Assembly (NCBI GenBank): GCA_964489425.1
Contig: CAZAYP010000061.1
Coordinates: 1 to 33,575 of the forward strand
Direction of reading: 5' to 3'
DNA: 33,575 nucleotides
Origin: CAZAYP01 sp964489425 [NCBI: uncultured Verrucomicrobiota bacterium]
Lineage (GTDB): Bacteria; Verrucomicrobiota; Kiritimatiellia; RZYC01
Made by a program: the position numbers and the translations under genes. A model generated the notes under the pieces. The model was not told the DNA's origin and made no database searches. It worked only from the letters and a program-made list of their open reading frames with translations. Below are positions 1 to 7,800 of this stretch, piece after piece. Every line of letters begins with the position of its first letter. Position 1 is the first letter of the stretch.

Positions 1-92
1 CGTACCGGGGCATTGCCATCGCCCAGGAGTTCGGCAACGAGGGCCAGTTGATCCTGTGCCGGCCGGCCATGCTGGGCAACATCACGGCGTAA
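1..92 (+). CDS. 3' end of an unidentified, probably phage structural gene
   Basis: An open frame enters from the left edge and stops at TAA 90-92. Only about 29 residues are visible, ending in MLGNITA. The piece is too short to recognise. It lies 21 bp upstream of the capsid-like gene on the same strand. In many phages that position holds a head decoration, scaffold or protease gene, so a head-related role is plausible by context only. Confidence 0.5.
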   Translation, partial: YRGIAIAQEFGNEGQLILCRPAMLGNITA

Positions 93-113
93 CAATCCCA
101 AGGAGATCATGAC

Positions 114-1055
114 ATGAGCAGACTTTCTTCCATCAGTTCCAGCCCCATGCTGCGCGAATTTGCCCAGGGTGCGGCACAAGATTCAATAATGCCCGTGGCC
201 GATTTCATCGCGCCCACGGTCCCGGTGCCGACCAGCACCGGCCGGTACAAGGTCTACACCGAGAAGAACCGGTTCCGCATCCCCAACACCCTGCGCACGC
301 TGGGCGGCCGGGCCACGGAACTGCGGTTCGAGGCCACGGACGCCACGTTCAACTGCGAACCCCATGCCCTGGACTACCCGGTGGACAACCTGGAGCAGCT
401 TGAGGCTGAGGGGCTGGAGAACGTGCTCCGCGAGGGCGCGGTGGCCGTGGCCGAGGTCGCGGCCCTGGCGCACGAGAAGACCGTGATCGACGCCGCGATC
501 CAGGCCGTGGGCACCGTCACCGACAAGGTCTGGAACGACGCGGCCGACCCGGTGGCCGACGTGGACGCCGCGATCCTGAACGTGATCCGCACCTGCGGGT
601 ACGGCTCGCTCATGGGCGTGGGCGTCGTGTTTGGTGCCACGGCCTGGAGCATCTTCAAGAACCAGTCCAAGGTCCGCGGCCGGTTCGTGGTGGGCGCGGG
701 CAGTCGCAGCGGGGTGGGCTTGGCCGTGCCGACCGAGCAGTCGGCCAACCAGATGTTCATCGGCACGCCCGAGGTGCGGACTTCGTACATGGTGTATGAC
801 GCCCAGCCCGAGGGCAAGCCCGCGTCCCTGAACTTCGTCCTGGACGCGGCCGTGCTCATCTTCGCCCGCAAGGCCAATCCCACCCGGCGCGACCCGTCGT
901 TCATGAAGACCTTCCGGCTCATGGACAAGTACATGGTGCCGGGGTCGTACCTGCGCGACGACGGCCGCGTGGAAGTGGCCAAGTTCGACTGGTCCGAGGA
1001 CGTGAAAGTGATCAACGCGGCCGCCGCCTGCCGGCTGAACGTCGCCGCGGCGTAG
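114..1055 (+). CDS. Probable phage major capsid protein
   Basis: This encodes 313 residues. The ATG at 114 has a good Shine-Dalgarno sequence (AAGGAG, 100-105). The protein has features seen in capsid proteins of some tailed-phage families. An N-terminal segment (residues about 25-75) is rich in short beta stretches and contains FRIPNTLRTLGGRA. A long helical stretch follows (about 90-130), in which the VDNLEQLEAEGLENVLREG region resembles a capsid spine helix. There is a mixed domain with VVFGATAW near residue 180 and a C-terminal beta segment. No signal peptide or membrane segment is present. The assignment rests on overall character plus position among phage genes; an encapsulin-like shell protein is the main alternative. 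It would form the virion head. Confidence 0.7.
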   Translation: MSRLSSISSSPMLREFAQGAAQDSIMPVADFIAPTVPVPTSTGRYKVYTEKNRFRIPNTLRTLGGRATELRFEATDATFNCEPHALDYPVDNLEQLEAEGLENVLREGAVAVAEVAALAHEKTVIDAAIQAVGTVTDKVWNDAADPVADVDAAILNVIRTCGYGSLMGVGVVFGATAWSIFKNQSKVRGRFVVGAGSRSGVGLAVPTEQSANQMFIGTPEVRTSYMVYDAQPEGKPASLNFVLDAAVLIFARKANPTRRDPSFMKTFRLMDKYMVPGSYLRDDGRVEVAKFDWSEDVKVINAAAACRLNVAAA

Positions 1056-1068
1056 GGGGAGAGCACGC

Positions 1069-1500
1069 GTGAACTGGGTGGTCCTGGACGCGGCGCAGGT
1101 CCTCAAGGATTTTCCCACGGACCTCAAGCCGTACTATGACAAGTGGGTGGCCGAGCATCCCGACAAGGCCGGCCGGCTGGCCGAGATCACCCAGCGCACC
1201 GTGGCCGAGTTCCGGGACGCCATTGCGTCCAACCCGGCCAACCAGCTTGACCCGGACACCACCAAGGTGCCGGAAAGCTGTCTGCGCAGCGCCGAGACCA
1301 TTGTGCTGTTCAACCTGATGATGGAGATGGGGCAATCCATCAAGGAGGAAGCCCAGGAGAGCATGACCCGGGCGGAAATCTTCCTGCGCCAGATCGGGTA
1401 CAAGCACTTCCTGACCACGGCAGACGCCACGGGCGGCCCCACGCCGCTGTACGTGGTGCTGGCCGAGCATGCCCCGAGGGCCTTGCCATGTATCGGCTGA
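1069..1500 (+). CDS. Putative phage head-tail adaptor protein
   Basis: This encodes 143 residues from a GTG start at 1069, supported by GGGGGAG at 1055-1061. It begins 13 bp after the capsid-like gene. The protein is small, soluble and mostly helical. The pattern of an N-terminal MNWVVLDAAQV, a central helix with VAEFRDAI and a later VPESCLRSAETIVLFNLM resembles small connector or adaptor proteins that follow the capsid gene in many siphophages. I do not recognise a specific family with certainty. The 3' end overlaps the next gene by 13 bp. Expected role: completing the head or joining head to tail, inferred from context. Confidence 0.5.
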   Translation: MNWVVLDAAQVLKDFPTDLKPYYDKWVAEHPDKAGRLAEITQRTVAEFRDAIASNPANQLDPDTTKVPESCLRSAETIVLFNLMMEMGQSIKEEAQESMTRAEIFLRQIGYKHFLTTADATGGPTPLYVVLAEHAPRALPCIG

Positions 1501-1895
1501 TCATACTGGTTGTTGCGATGGCTTTTCCCTGCCTGGCCGGTTGGGTGGACCCTGACCGGCCATACCAGGAGACGGACCCTGTCTGGGCCGCGGCATCGAA
1601 CGCGGTGCAGTCGAATATCTGCGCCAAGCTGGCCAGCAACGTGTGGGCGCAGGCTGACTCCACCACCAACTATGTTCGCAGGACCGGCGACGCCATCCCC
1701 GGCAGCTTGGCCGTGGGCGCCATCAGCGCGGCGGTATGCCGGGCCGGGGCGTTCGTGGTCAACGGCGTCACCGGCGCAACATGCCAGGTCACGGTCATCA
1801 CCAACATCGTGATCCAGTACAAGAACCCCGGCACCATCACCAACCTGGTGTTGGAACCCGTCACGCTGACGTTCACCAGCGGGATCAAACAGTGA
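1488..1895 (+). CDS. Small secreted protein of unknown function in the prophage
   Basis: This encodes 135 residues. The start ATG at 1488 lies inside the end of the adaptor-like gene (13-bp overlap). The N-terminus MYRLIILVVAMAFPCLAGW is a compact signal peptide with a likely cleavage near residue 18. The mature part holds further cysteines and a Val/Thr/Asn-rich C-terminal half suggestive of beta strands (residues about 90-130). No catalytic motif is visible. An exported protein directly behind head genes is unusual. It could be a phage accessory gene acting at the host surface, or a structural protein with a misleading hydrophobic start. Function unknown. Confidence 0.5.
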   Translation: MYRLIILVVAMAFPCLAGWVDPDRPYQETDPVWAAASNAVQSNICAKLASNVWAQADSTTNYVRRTGDAIPGSLAVGAISAAVCRAGAFVVNGVTGATCQVTVITNIVIQYKNPGTITNLVLEPVTLTFTSGIKQ

Positions 1896-1920
1896 GGGCG
1901 TAATGACCGACTACGTCTCT

Positions 1921-1985
1921 GTACAATAAGGCTATATTGTTGAAATATATGCTGTATTGTGTGCTTTTTGTGTGCTTTAATATGG
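1921..1985. repeat. AT-rich segment with tandem 11-bp repeats upstream of the integrase
   Basis: This short AT-rich island stands in otherwise GC-rich DNA. It contains two exact, adjacent copies of TTGTGTGCTTT at 1957-1967 and 1968-1978, about one helical turn apart. It also holds two related decamers, GCTATATTGT (1931-1940) and GCTGTATTGT (1951-1960), spaced 20 bp start to start. ACAAT (1923-1927) and ATTGT (1936-1940) form a short dyad. The location, 45-100 bp before the recombinase start, fits recombinase or Xis arm sites, an operator, or part of an attachment site. I could not place a convincing -35/-10 pair here. Confidence 0.5.
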
Positions 1986-2028
1986 GGGTATGCAGCATGA
2001 AAACGCACACACAAGAAAGGCCCTGAAC

Positions 2029-3312
2029 ATGACCAGAAAAAGCCGTCGGGGATACCTATATCGCCGGGGAGCGATCTGGTGGCTCCAGTATTCCGTGGCC
2101 GGCCAGGTGATCCGCGAGAGCCTGGAAACCACCAACAAGGCGGAAGCCGAAAAGCGCCGATTCGAGAAGATGCGCCCCCTGATCGCCGCTGAGAAGGCAG
2201 ACGCCCTGGCCGTGATCGCCGCCCGTATGGATACCGCCAAGCTGGCCGCCGCCAAGTTGGCCGACGAAGCCAACCCGCCGTTGACCCTGGCCCAATCTTG
2301 GGACGCCTACGTGGCGGCGCAGAATCGAAACCGCCCCAGCGCCCGCGTCCTGGCAAGCTACGGGTCCTACGTCGTCGAGTTTAGAACATGGCTGCAAGAA
2401 CACCATCCCAATGTGGCTTTCTTGCGCGACGTAACGCCCGAGATGGCGGCCGGTTACTTTTCGGCATTGGATGCCCGCAACCTCACCTCCAGCAGCATCA
2501 ACAAGCGGATGTTCTTGCGAACCTATTTCAAGGTCCTGGCCAAGCCCGGCCGTATCCCGGCCAATCCGTTTGAGGAGATCGCCCTCCGGCGGCGGCGCTG
2601 CGAAACCAAGCGGCCGTTGACCGTGGAGGAGATCAAGCGCGTCATTGAAACGGCCGAGGGGGAAATGAAGACCCTGTTCATGCTTGGCACGTTCACCGGC
2701 CTGCGGCTGGCCGACTGCGCCACGTTGCTGTGGTCGGAAACCGACCTTGACCGGGGGATCATCCGCCGCATCCCGCGGAAAACGGCCCGGACCGGCCAGG
2801 TGGTCATCATCGGGATTCCTGCCATCCTCGGGGAGCACCTGGCCAAGTTGCCACGCCAAGGACCGTTCGTCCTGCCTGAGATCGCCGAATTTCACCGGAC
2901 CCGCCTCACCGCCTTGAGCTTTACCATCCAGGCCCACCTCAAGCGGTGCGGTATCCAGACCGTCAAGGAAGGTACGGGGCCGGGAACCGACAAGCGGGGG
3001 GTGAGCATAGCCGGGTTTCATAGTCTGCGGCACAGTTTCATATCCATGCACGCCCAGGCCGGCACCCCGCAGGCCGTGTTGCAGAAGCTGGTCGGACACG
3101 GCAACCCGATTATGACCGAGCATTACACCCATATCTCCGAGAGCACCGCCAGGGCCACGGCCGCGGCATTGCCGGCCATCGTGGGCGATGGTGGACCAGT
3201 CAAGGCGCTGCCCGCCGCGCGCATGGTGCCGGCCTATGAAATCCGGGCTCTGGCGGAACGGCTGTCGGCGAAGAACTGGGCCGAAATCAAGGCAAAGATG
3301 ATGGCACTGTGA
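2029..3312 (+). CDS. Tyrosine recombinase / phage integrase
   Basis: The chosen ATG at 2029 gives 427 residues. It has GAAAGG at 2015-2020 eight bases upstream and starts MTRKSRRGYLYRRG, a normal integrase beginning. An in-frame ATG at 1990 would add 13 residues but lacks a ribosome site. An N-terminal beta-rich arm-binding segment (about 1-45) is followed by a SAM-like core-binding domain (about 85-180) and the catalytic domain (about 195-380). All active residues are visible: Arg226 in TGLRLAD, Lys251, His331 and Arg334 in HSLRH, His357 in LVGHGN, and the nucleophile Tyr366 in EHYTHIS. The enzyme should catalyse site-specific integration and, with a directionality factor, excision. It is intact, so the element may still be mobile. 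Confidence 0.93.
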   Translation: MTRKSRRGYLYRRGAIWWLQYSVAGQVIRESLETTNKAEAEKRRFEKMRPLIAAEKADALAVIAARMDTAKLAAAKLADEANPPLTLAQSWDAYVAAQNRNRPSARVLASYGSYVVEFRTWLQEHHPNVAFLRDVTPEMAAGYFSALDARNLTSSSINKRMFLRTYFKVLAKPGRIPANPFEEIALRRRRCETKRPLTVEEIKRVIETAEGEMKTLFMLGTFTGLRLADCATLLWSETDLDRGIIRRIPRKTARTGQVVIIGIPAILGEHLAKLPRQGPFVLPEIAEFHRTRLTALSFTIQAHLKRCGIQTVKEGTGPGTDKRGVSIAGFHSLRHSFISMHAQAGTPQAVLQKLVGHGNPIMTEHYTHISESTARATAAALPAIVGDGGPVKALPAARMVPAYEIRALAERLSAKNWAEIKAKMMAL

Positions 3313-3353
3313 TTGTTGGGGAGCAGTAACCCCACGAGGAAGGAGAAGAAAGA

Positions 3354-3470
3354 ATGCGGAGATATCAACAAAGGGGGCTGGCGTTCGTGGGCGCCGGTTT
3401 CAAGGACCACAAGACAAGACCGGGGCTGAGCGCAATGCCGGCACTCGGTGCAAGCAAGGGGCCTCTATGA
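3354..3470 (+). CDS. 38-residue small ORF coupled to the HTH gene
   Basis: ATG at 3354 is preceded by a strong AAGGAG (3340-3345) at 8-base spacing, inside a purine-rich run. The frame encodes 38 residues, beginning MRRYQQRGLAF and ending GASKGPL, basic and glycine-rich. Its TGA (3468-3470) overlaps the ATG of the HTH gene as ATGA, the same coupling arrangement used throughout this window. The downstream gene also has its own AAGGGG. The peptide may be functional, or the frame may be a leader whose translation drives the HTH gene. No family is recognised. Confidence 0.45.
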   Translation: MRRYQQRGLAFVGAGFKDHKTRPGLSAMPALGASKGPL

Positions 3471-3847
3471 ACGACAACCGTTTATCCATGGCCCGAATGG
3501 CGTTGAACCAGTTGAGCCGGAAAGACCGGCTGACCCTGCTGCGGGAGCAGGGGCTGATTGGCGATGAAGCTCACTCCCCATCCAAGGAAGCCCGCCTGCT
3601 GCGTCGGCGGGAAGTGGCCCAGCGCCTGTCGGTCAGCCTACGCGCTGTGGACAAATGGGCCAAGCAGGGGCTGCTGACCCGGCGTGTACTGCCTAGCCGG
3701 GTGCGGGGTTGCGGATTTTCGTCGGTCGAGGTTGAGCGGCTGATCCTGAGGGGGGCGGTGCTGCCGGATTCCAGCTGCGGCAAAGACGCCGGTCAGCAAG
3801 CAGTTCTTGCAAGTGGCAACTCTATTGTTATAGGGTGCAGACCATAA
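3467..3847 (+). CDS. Excisionase-like helix-turn-helix protein
   Basis: This encodes 126 residues from ATG 3467, with AAGGGG at 3456-3461. Residues about 43-95 form a winged-helix/MerR-type DNA-binding unit of the kind found in excisionases: LLRRREVAQRLSVSLRAVDK, then KQGLLTRR, then a wing and a final helix FSSVEVERLIL. The N-terminal 40 residues are helical and charged, and the C-terminal 30 residues look disordered. It follows the integrase by about 150 bp on the same strand, as recombination directionality factors often do. A role in excision or in control of the integrase gene is inferred. A plain transcriptional regulator is the alternative. Confidence 0.65.
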   Translation: MNDNRLSMARMALNQLSRKDRLTLLREQGLIGDEAHSPSKEARLLRRREVAQRLSVSLRAVDKWAKQGLLTRRVLPSRVRGCGFSSVEVERLILRGAVLPDSSCGKDAGQQAVLASGNSIVIGCRP

Positions 3848-3995
3848 AAATTGTCTGGTGGTTGTGAAATCACGGGCGAAGCAAAAGACATTTGGAATGA
3901 CTCAGTGGTTCAGTTGGGGAGGGATCGGCCGACAGAGCCCGCACAACAACCGGAGCAACCTCGCGAGGAGCAAAAAACGGAACATGGAGAAGCCC

Positions 3996-4883
3996 ATGCG
4001 ATATAGCATCAATAAGTATAGGATGATGATGGGGTGGATGGTGCTTTGGGCTGCTACGGCCGGCTGGAGCCAAGACTTGGAGGACATCCGTTCGCGCGGA
4101 GTGTTGCGCCACTTAAGCATCCCCTATGCCAACTTCAATTCCGGGGCGGGCGACGGTTTGGATGTCGAGCTTATCCGGAAATTCGCCGAGCACCTGGGCG
4201 TCCGTTACGAATACGTTCCCGAAACCTGGGCGACCGTGTTCGGCGATCTGACCGGGCAGATAATCAAGCCTGCCGGAACCAATATTGAAGTGCTTGGCGC
4301 CACGGAAATTAAGGGCGACGTGATCGCCAACGGCGTCACGGTCCTGCCTTGGCGGGAACAAGCGGTGGCTTTTTCGAAGCCCACGTTCCCCACCCAGGTG
4401 TGGCTGGTCACACTGGCCGAGTCGGGCTTGCCGCCCATCACACCCAGCGGCGACTTGAAGGCCGACATTGCCGCCACGCGCCGTTTGATCAAGGGGAACC
4501 ACGTGATGGGCAAGTCCGGCACGTGCTTGGATCTCTCGCTCTATGATGTCGAGGAAGCCGGCGCCACGGGGGTCAACTTTGAGGGCGGGCTGAACGAACT
4601 GGCGCCGGCCCTGCTCAATGGCGAAAGCCAATTATTGCTGCTGGACGTGCCGGACGCCCTCGTGGCGCTGAACAAATGGCCGGGCAAGATCAAGGTGCTC
4701 GGCCCCATGTCCGGAATGCAGGACATGGCGGTCGCCTTCCGGAAAACCTCTCCGCAACTGCTGGCGGCATTCAACGAGTTTCTCGCCCAATGCCAACGGG
4801 ACGGCACGTACCTGCGCTTGGTCCGCCAGTATTACCCGGACGTGTTTGCCTACTATCCCGTTTTTTTCACGGACTGCAAGTAA
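3996..4883 (+). CDS. Periplasmic solute-binding protein (SBP family 3-like)
   Basis: ATG 3996 has GGAGAAG just upstream and gives 295 residues. Another ATG at 3984 would add four residues. The start MRYSINKYRMMMGWM leads into a hydrophobic stretch and likely signal cleavage near residues 23-26 (AGWSQ). The mature protein has the two-lobe pattern of amino-acid-type binding proteins: IRSRGVLR at the start, then GLDVELIRKFAEHLGV, an AFSKPTFP segment, a second-lobe GKSGTCLDLSLYD, and a C-terminal helix with a FLAQCQRDGTYLRLVRQYY-type ending. No ABC permease or ATPase gene is nearby. The histidine kinase begins 9 bp later. The protein therefore probably presents a ligand to the kinase rather than to a transporter. 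The ligand is unknown. Confidence 0.8.
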   Translation: MRYSINKYRMMMGWMVLWAATAGWSQDLEDIRSRGVLRHLSIPYANFNSGAGDGLDVELIRKFAEHLGVRYEYVPETWATVFGDLTGQIIKPAGTNIEVLGATEIKGDVIANGVTVLPWREQAVAFSKPTFPTQVWLVTLAESGLPPITPSGDLKADIAATRRLIKGNHVMGKSGTCLDLSLYDVEEAGATGVNFEGGLNELAPALLNGESQLLLLDVPDALVALNKWPGKIKVLGPMSGMQDMAVAFRKTSPQLLAAFNEFLAQCQRDGTYLRLVRQYYPDVFAYYPVFFTDCK

Positions 4884-4892
4884 CCGGCTGGC

Positions 4893-7800
4893 ATGACCAC
4901 GGTCACCCAGCGCACTGAACGGATCAGCAGCGCGCTGCTGACCGGCGCCAACTTGCTCATCATGGCCTACGTGGCGTATCTCCTGATGGCCAATATTGCC
5001 TCGCAACGCACGTTGAGAAGCTCGGCCGAGCAGCGGTTCACCCACATGGTGGAGAAGCAAGCTGAGACCATTGGCTATTACCTGGCCGAACGCCAACGCG
5101 ACGTGGATCGGCTGGCGGCGAACCTGGAAATCCAAACCTATTACCAAAACAAGGCGCTTGGCATGTCCTTGCAGTACGGCTTGCGGGCAAGTTTGACTCA
5201 AATTGGAAAGGTCTTTGAGAATTTGCTGGCGGAGCGCCGAATGACCGGCGCGCCCCTGTTCACGTCGCTGCGGCTGGTCGCGCCGGATGGCGCCTTGCTG
5301 GTTGACCATGACCTGGTGTTGGCCGAAGGGAGTCGGGTGGCCATGGACGGTGCCAGCCTGACGACCACCATGCAGGGGGTGACCGCCGGCCCGCAACCGC
5401 TCATCCAGATAACGGCGCCAGTCTATTTCAAGTCGCGCTTGGCTGGCTACGTGCTGGCCGCGTTCCCGCCCGAGGCGTTGTTGGCGTGGGTCAATACCGA
5501 GGCCCGCGCCAGTTCCGCGGCCTGGCTGGGATTGTATGGCGGCGACCAACTGCTGCAGAGTTCGCCGGCCACGGCGTGGCCCATGGCTTCCCGCGCGTTG
5601 GCTGCGGCGTCGACGCGTTCCGTGTGCTATTGTTCAGATCGAATCGCTTACCTGTGTGCGGTGCCGCGCACGCCCTTCCGGATCCTGGTGGCCGTGCCGG
5701 CGGCGGCGGTCGTCGGCACGCTGGCCCCGTGGCGGCTGGCCCTGGGCGTGGGCGCGGTGATCGTGGCGGTCCTGTTCATCCTGATTGGCCGGGTGCAGCA
5801 TGCCCAGCGCCGGCGGTCGGCCGAGCAGTTGGCGGCCCAGCAGGAACGATTGGCCGGCATCATCGAGGGCACGAACGTCGGCACCTGGGAGTGGAATATA
5901 GAAACCGGGGAAACCGTGTTCAATGAGCGCTGGGCGCAAATCGCGGGCTATGCGCTGAAGGACCTGGCGCCCACCACCATCCAGACTTGGATGAACCTGG
6001 CGCATCCGGATGACCTTAAAAAGAGCGAAGCCCTGCTGCGGCAGCATTTCGCGGGCGAACTGCCCTATTACGAGCTGGAATGCCGCATGAAGCACCGGAG
6101 TGGCGACTGGCTTTGGGTGCATGACCGCGGCAAGGTCACGCACCGTTCGGCGACCGGCGCCCCGTTGCGCATGGCCGGCACCCACAGCGAGATCAGCAAC
6201 CGCAAACGGATTGAAGAGCAACTGGCGCAACGCACCGCGCTGCTCAGCAATCTGCTCGATTCCATTCCCGACCTGATTTTTTTCAAGGATGTGAACGGAG
6301 TGTATCTGGGTTGCAACATCCATTTTGCGCAGTTCGTGGGGCGCCCGCGCGAACAGGTCGTCGGCTTCACCGATAACGACCTCTTTTCAAAAGAAATCGC
6401 GGATTTCTTCCGCGAGAATGATCGCATCATGATGGCACAGGGTGCGGCCCGCCATAACGAAGAGTGGATGGACTACCCAGACGGCAGGAAAGTCCTGCTT
6501 GACACCCTGAAAGCCCCCTTGCGGGACGCGGGGGGAGGCGTCATCGGGTTGCTGGGCGTCTCGCGAGACATCACCGAACGGGTGAAAGCCGTGACGGCGT
6601 TGAAGGAGAGCGAGGCGAATTTCCGCACTTTTTTTGAATCCATAAGCGACATGATTTTCGTGGGAACACCGGACGGCAAGATCCTCTTCACGAACAGCGC
6701 CGTGTCGCACAAGCTCGGTTACAGCGCCGAGGAACTGTTGTCCCTGCATATCCTGGATGTCCATCCCGCCGACAAACGGCAGGAGGCGGAGGCCATTTTT
6801 ACAGCCATGTTCCGGGGCGAACGCGCCACCTGTCCGCTGCCGCTGGCCAGCAAAGACGGCCGGTGGGTGCCGGTGGAAACCCGCGTCTGGTTCGGTAAGT
6901 GGAATGGCGCCGACTGCATCTTCGGCATCTCCAAGGATTTGACGGCGGAACAAGAAGCGCAACAGCGCTTTGAGCGGTTGTTCCGCAACAACCCAGCCCT
7001 CATGGCGCTTTCGGAGGTTCCGGAGCGGCACTTCACGGACATCAACGACGCTTTCCTGGTGGCGCTCGGGTACTCCCGTGGCGAGGTGATCGGGAAAACC
7101 GCCGACGAGCTCAATCTGTTTGTACACCCCAACCAACAAGCTTTGGTGACGGAGCAGTTGAGAAACCATGACCGGGTGGCCGGCTATGAACTGCAAGTGC
7201 GATGCAAGGACGGACGCTTGCTGGATGGGCTGTTCTCCGGCGAAATCATCAACAGCCAGGGCCGCCAATTCTTTCTGACCGTGATGATCGATATCACCAA
7301 GCGCAAAAGCATCGAGCGTCAGTTGAGTCAACACGCGCGCATCGAGACGCTCATGGCAACCACGTCCATGCAGTTCATCAACCTCAAGCCCGACGAGACG
7401 GAGTCCCGCATTCAAGGCGTCTTGCGCGAGGTTGGCGAGTTGATCGCCGTGGACCGGGTCTACGTGTTCGCCTATTCGCCCGACCTGGCCGCCTGTTCCA
7501 ACATCTACGAGTGGTGCGCGCAGGGCATCGAACCCCAGATCGCCAACCTGCAGAACGTGCCCTCCAGCCTGCTGCCGTGGTGGACCAAGCAAATGACCGC
7601 CTTGCGGAACATCAGGATCCCCGCCGTGACCGATCTGCCGCCGGAAGCTGGGGCCGAGCGTGAATTCCTCGAATCGCAAGGCATCCAGTCCCTGCTGGTC
7701 GTGCCCCTCTCCTGGGGCGGGCAGCTTGAAGGCTTCATCGGCTTCGACTCGGTCCAACAGAAAAAGAACTGGACCGAGGACGACGTGGCGCCGCTGGAAC

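Larger units (their letters stand above)
1..3847 (+). mobile_element. Right part of a prophage or integrative element
   Basis: A capsid-like gene, an adaptor-like gene and a small secreted-protein gene are followed by a tyrosine recombinase and an excisionase-like HTH gene, all on the + strand. This order is typical of one end of an integrated phage or phage-derived island. The element runs off the left side of the window, so its left end, lysogeny genes and remaining structural genes are not visible. The right boundary is not fixed. It probably lies between the recombinase stop at 3312 and the solute-binding-protein gene at 3996. I could not identify a duplicated attachment core, and no tRNA gene is present as an integration target. 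Confidence 0.6.

Noticed and set aside
3318-3335. TGGGG...CCCCA hairpin after the integrase stop as a terminator
   Set aside because: The stem is only five pairs, has no T run and lies just before the ribosome site of the small ORF, so termination there is doubtful.
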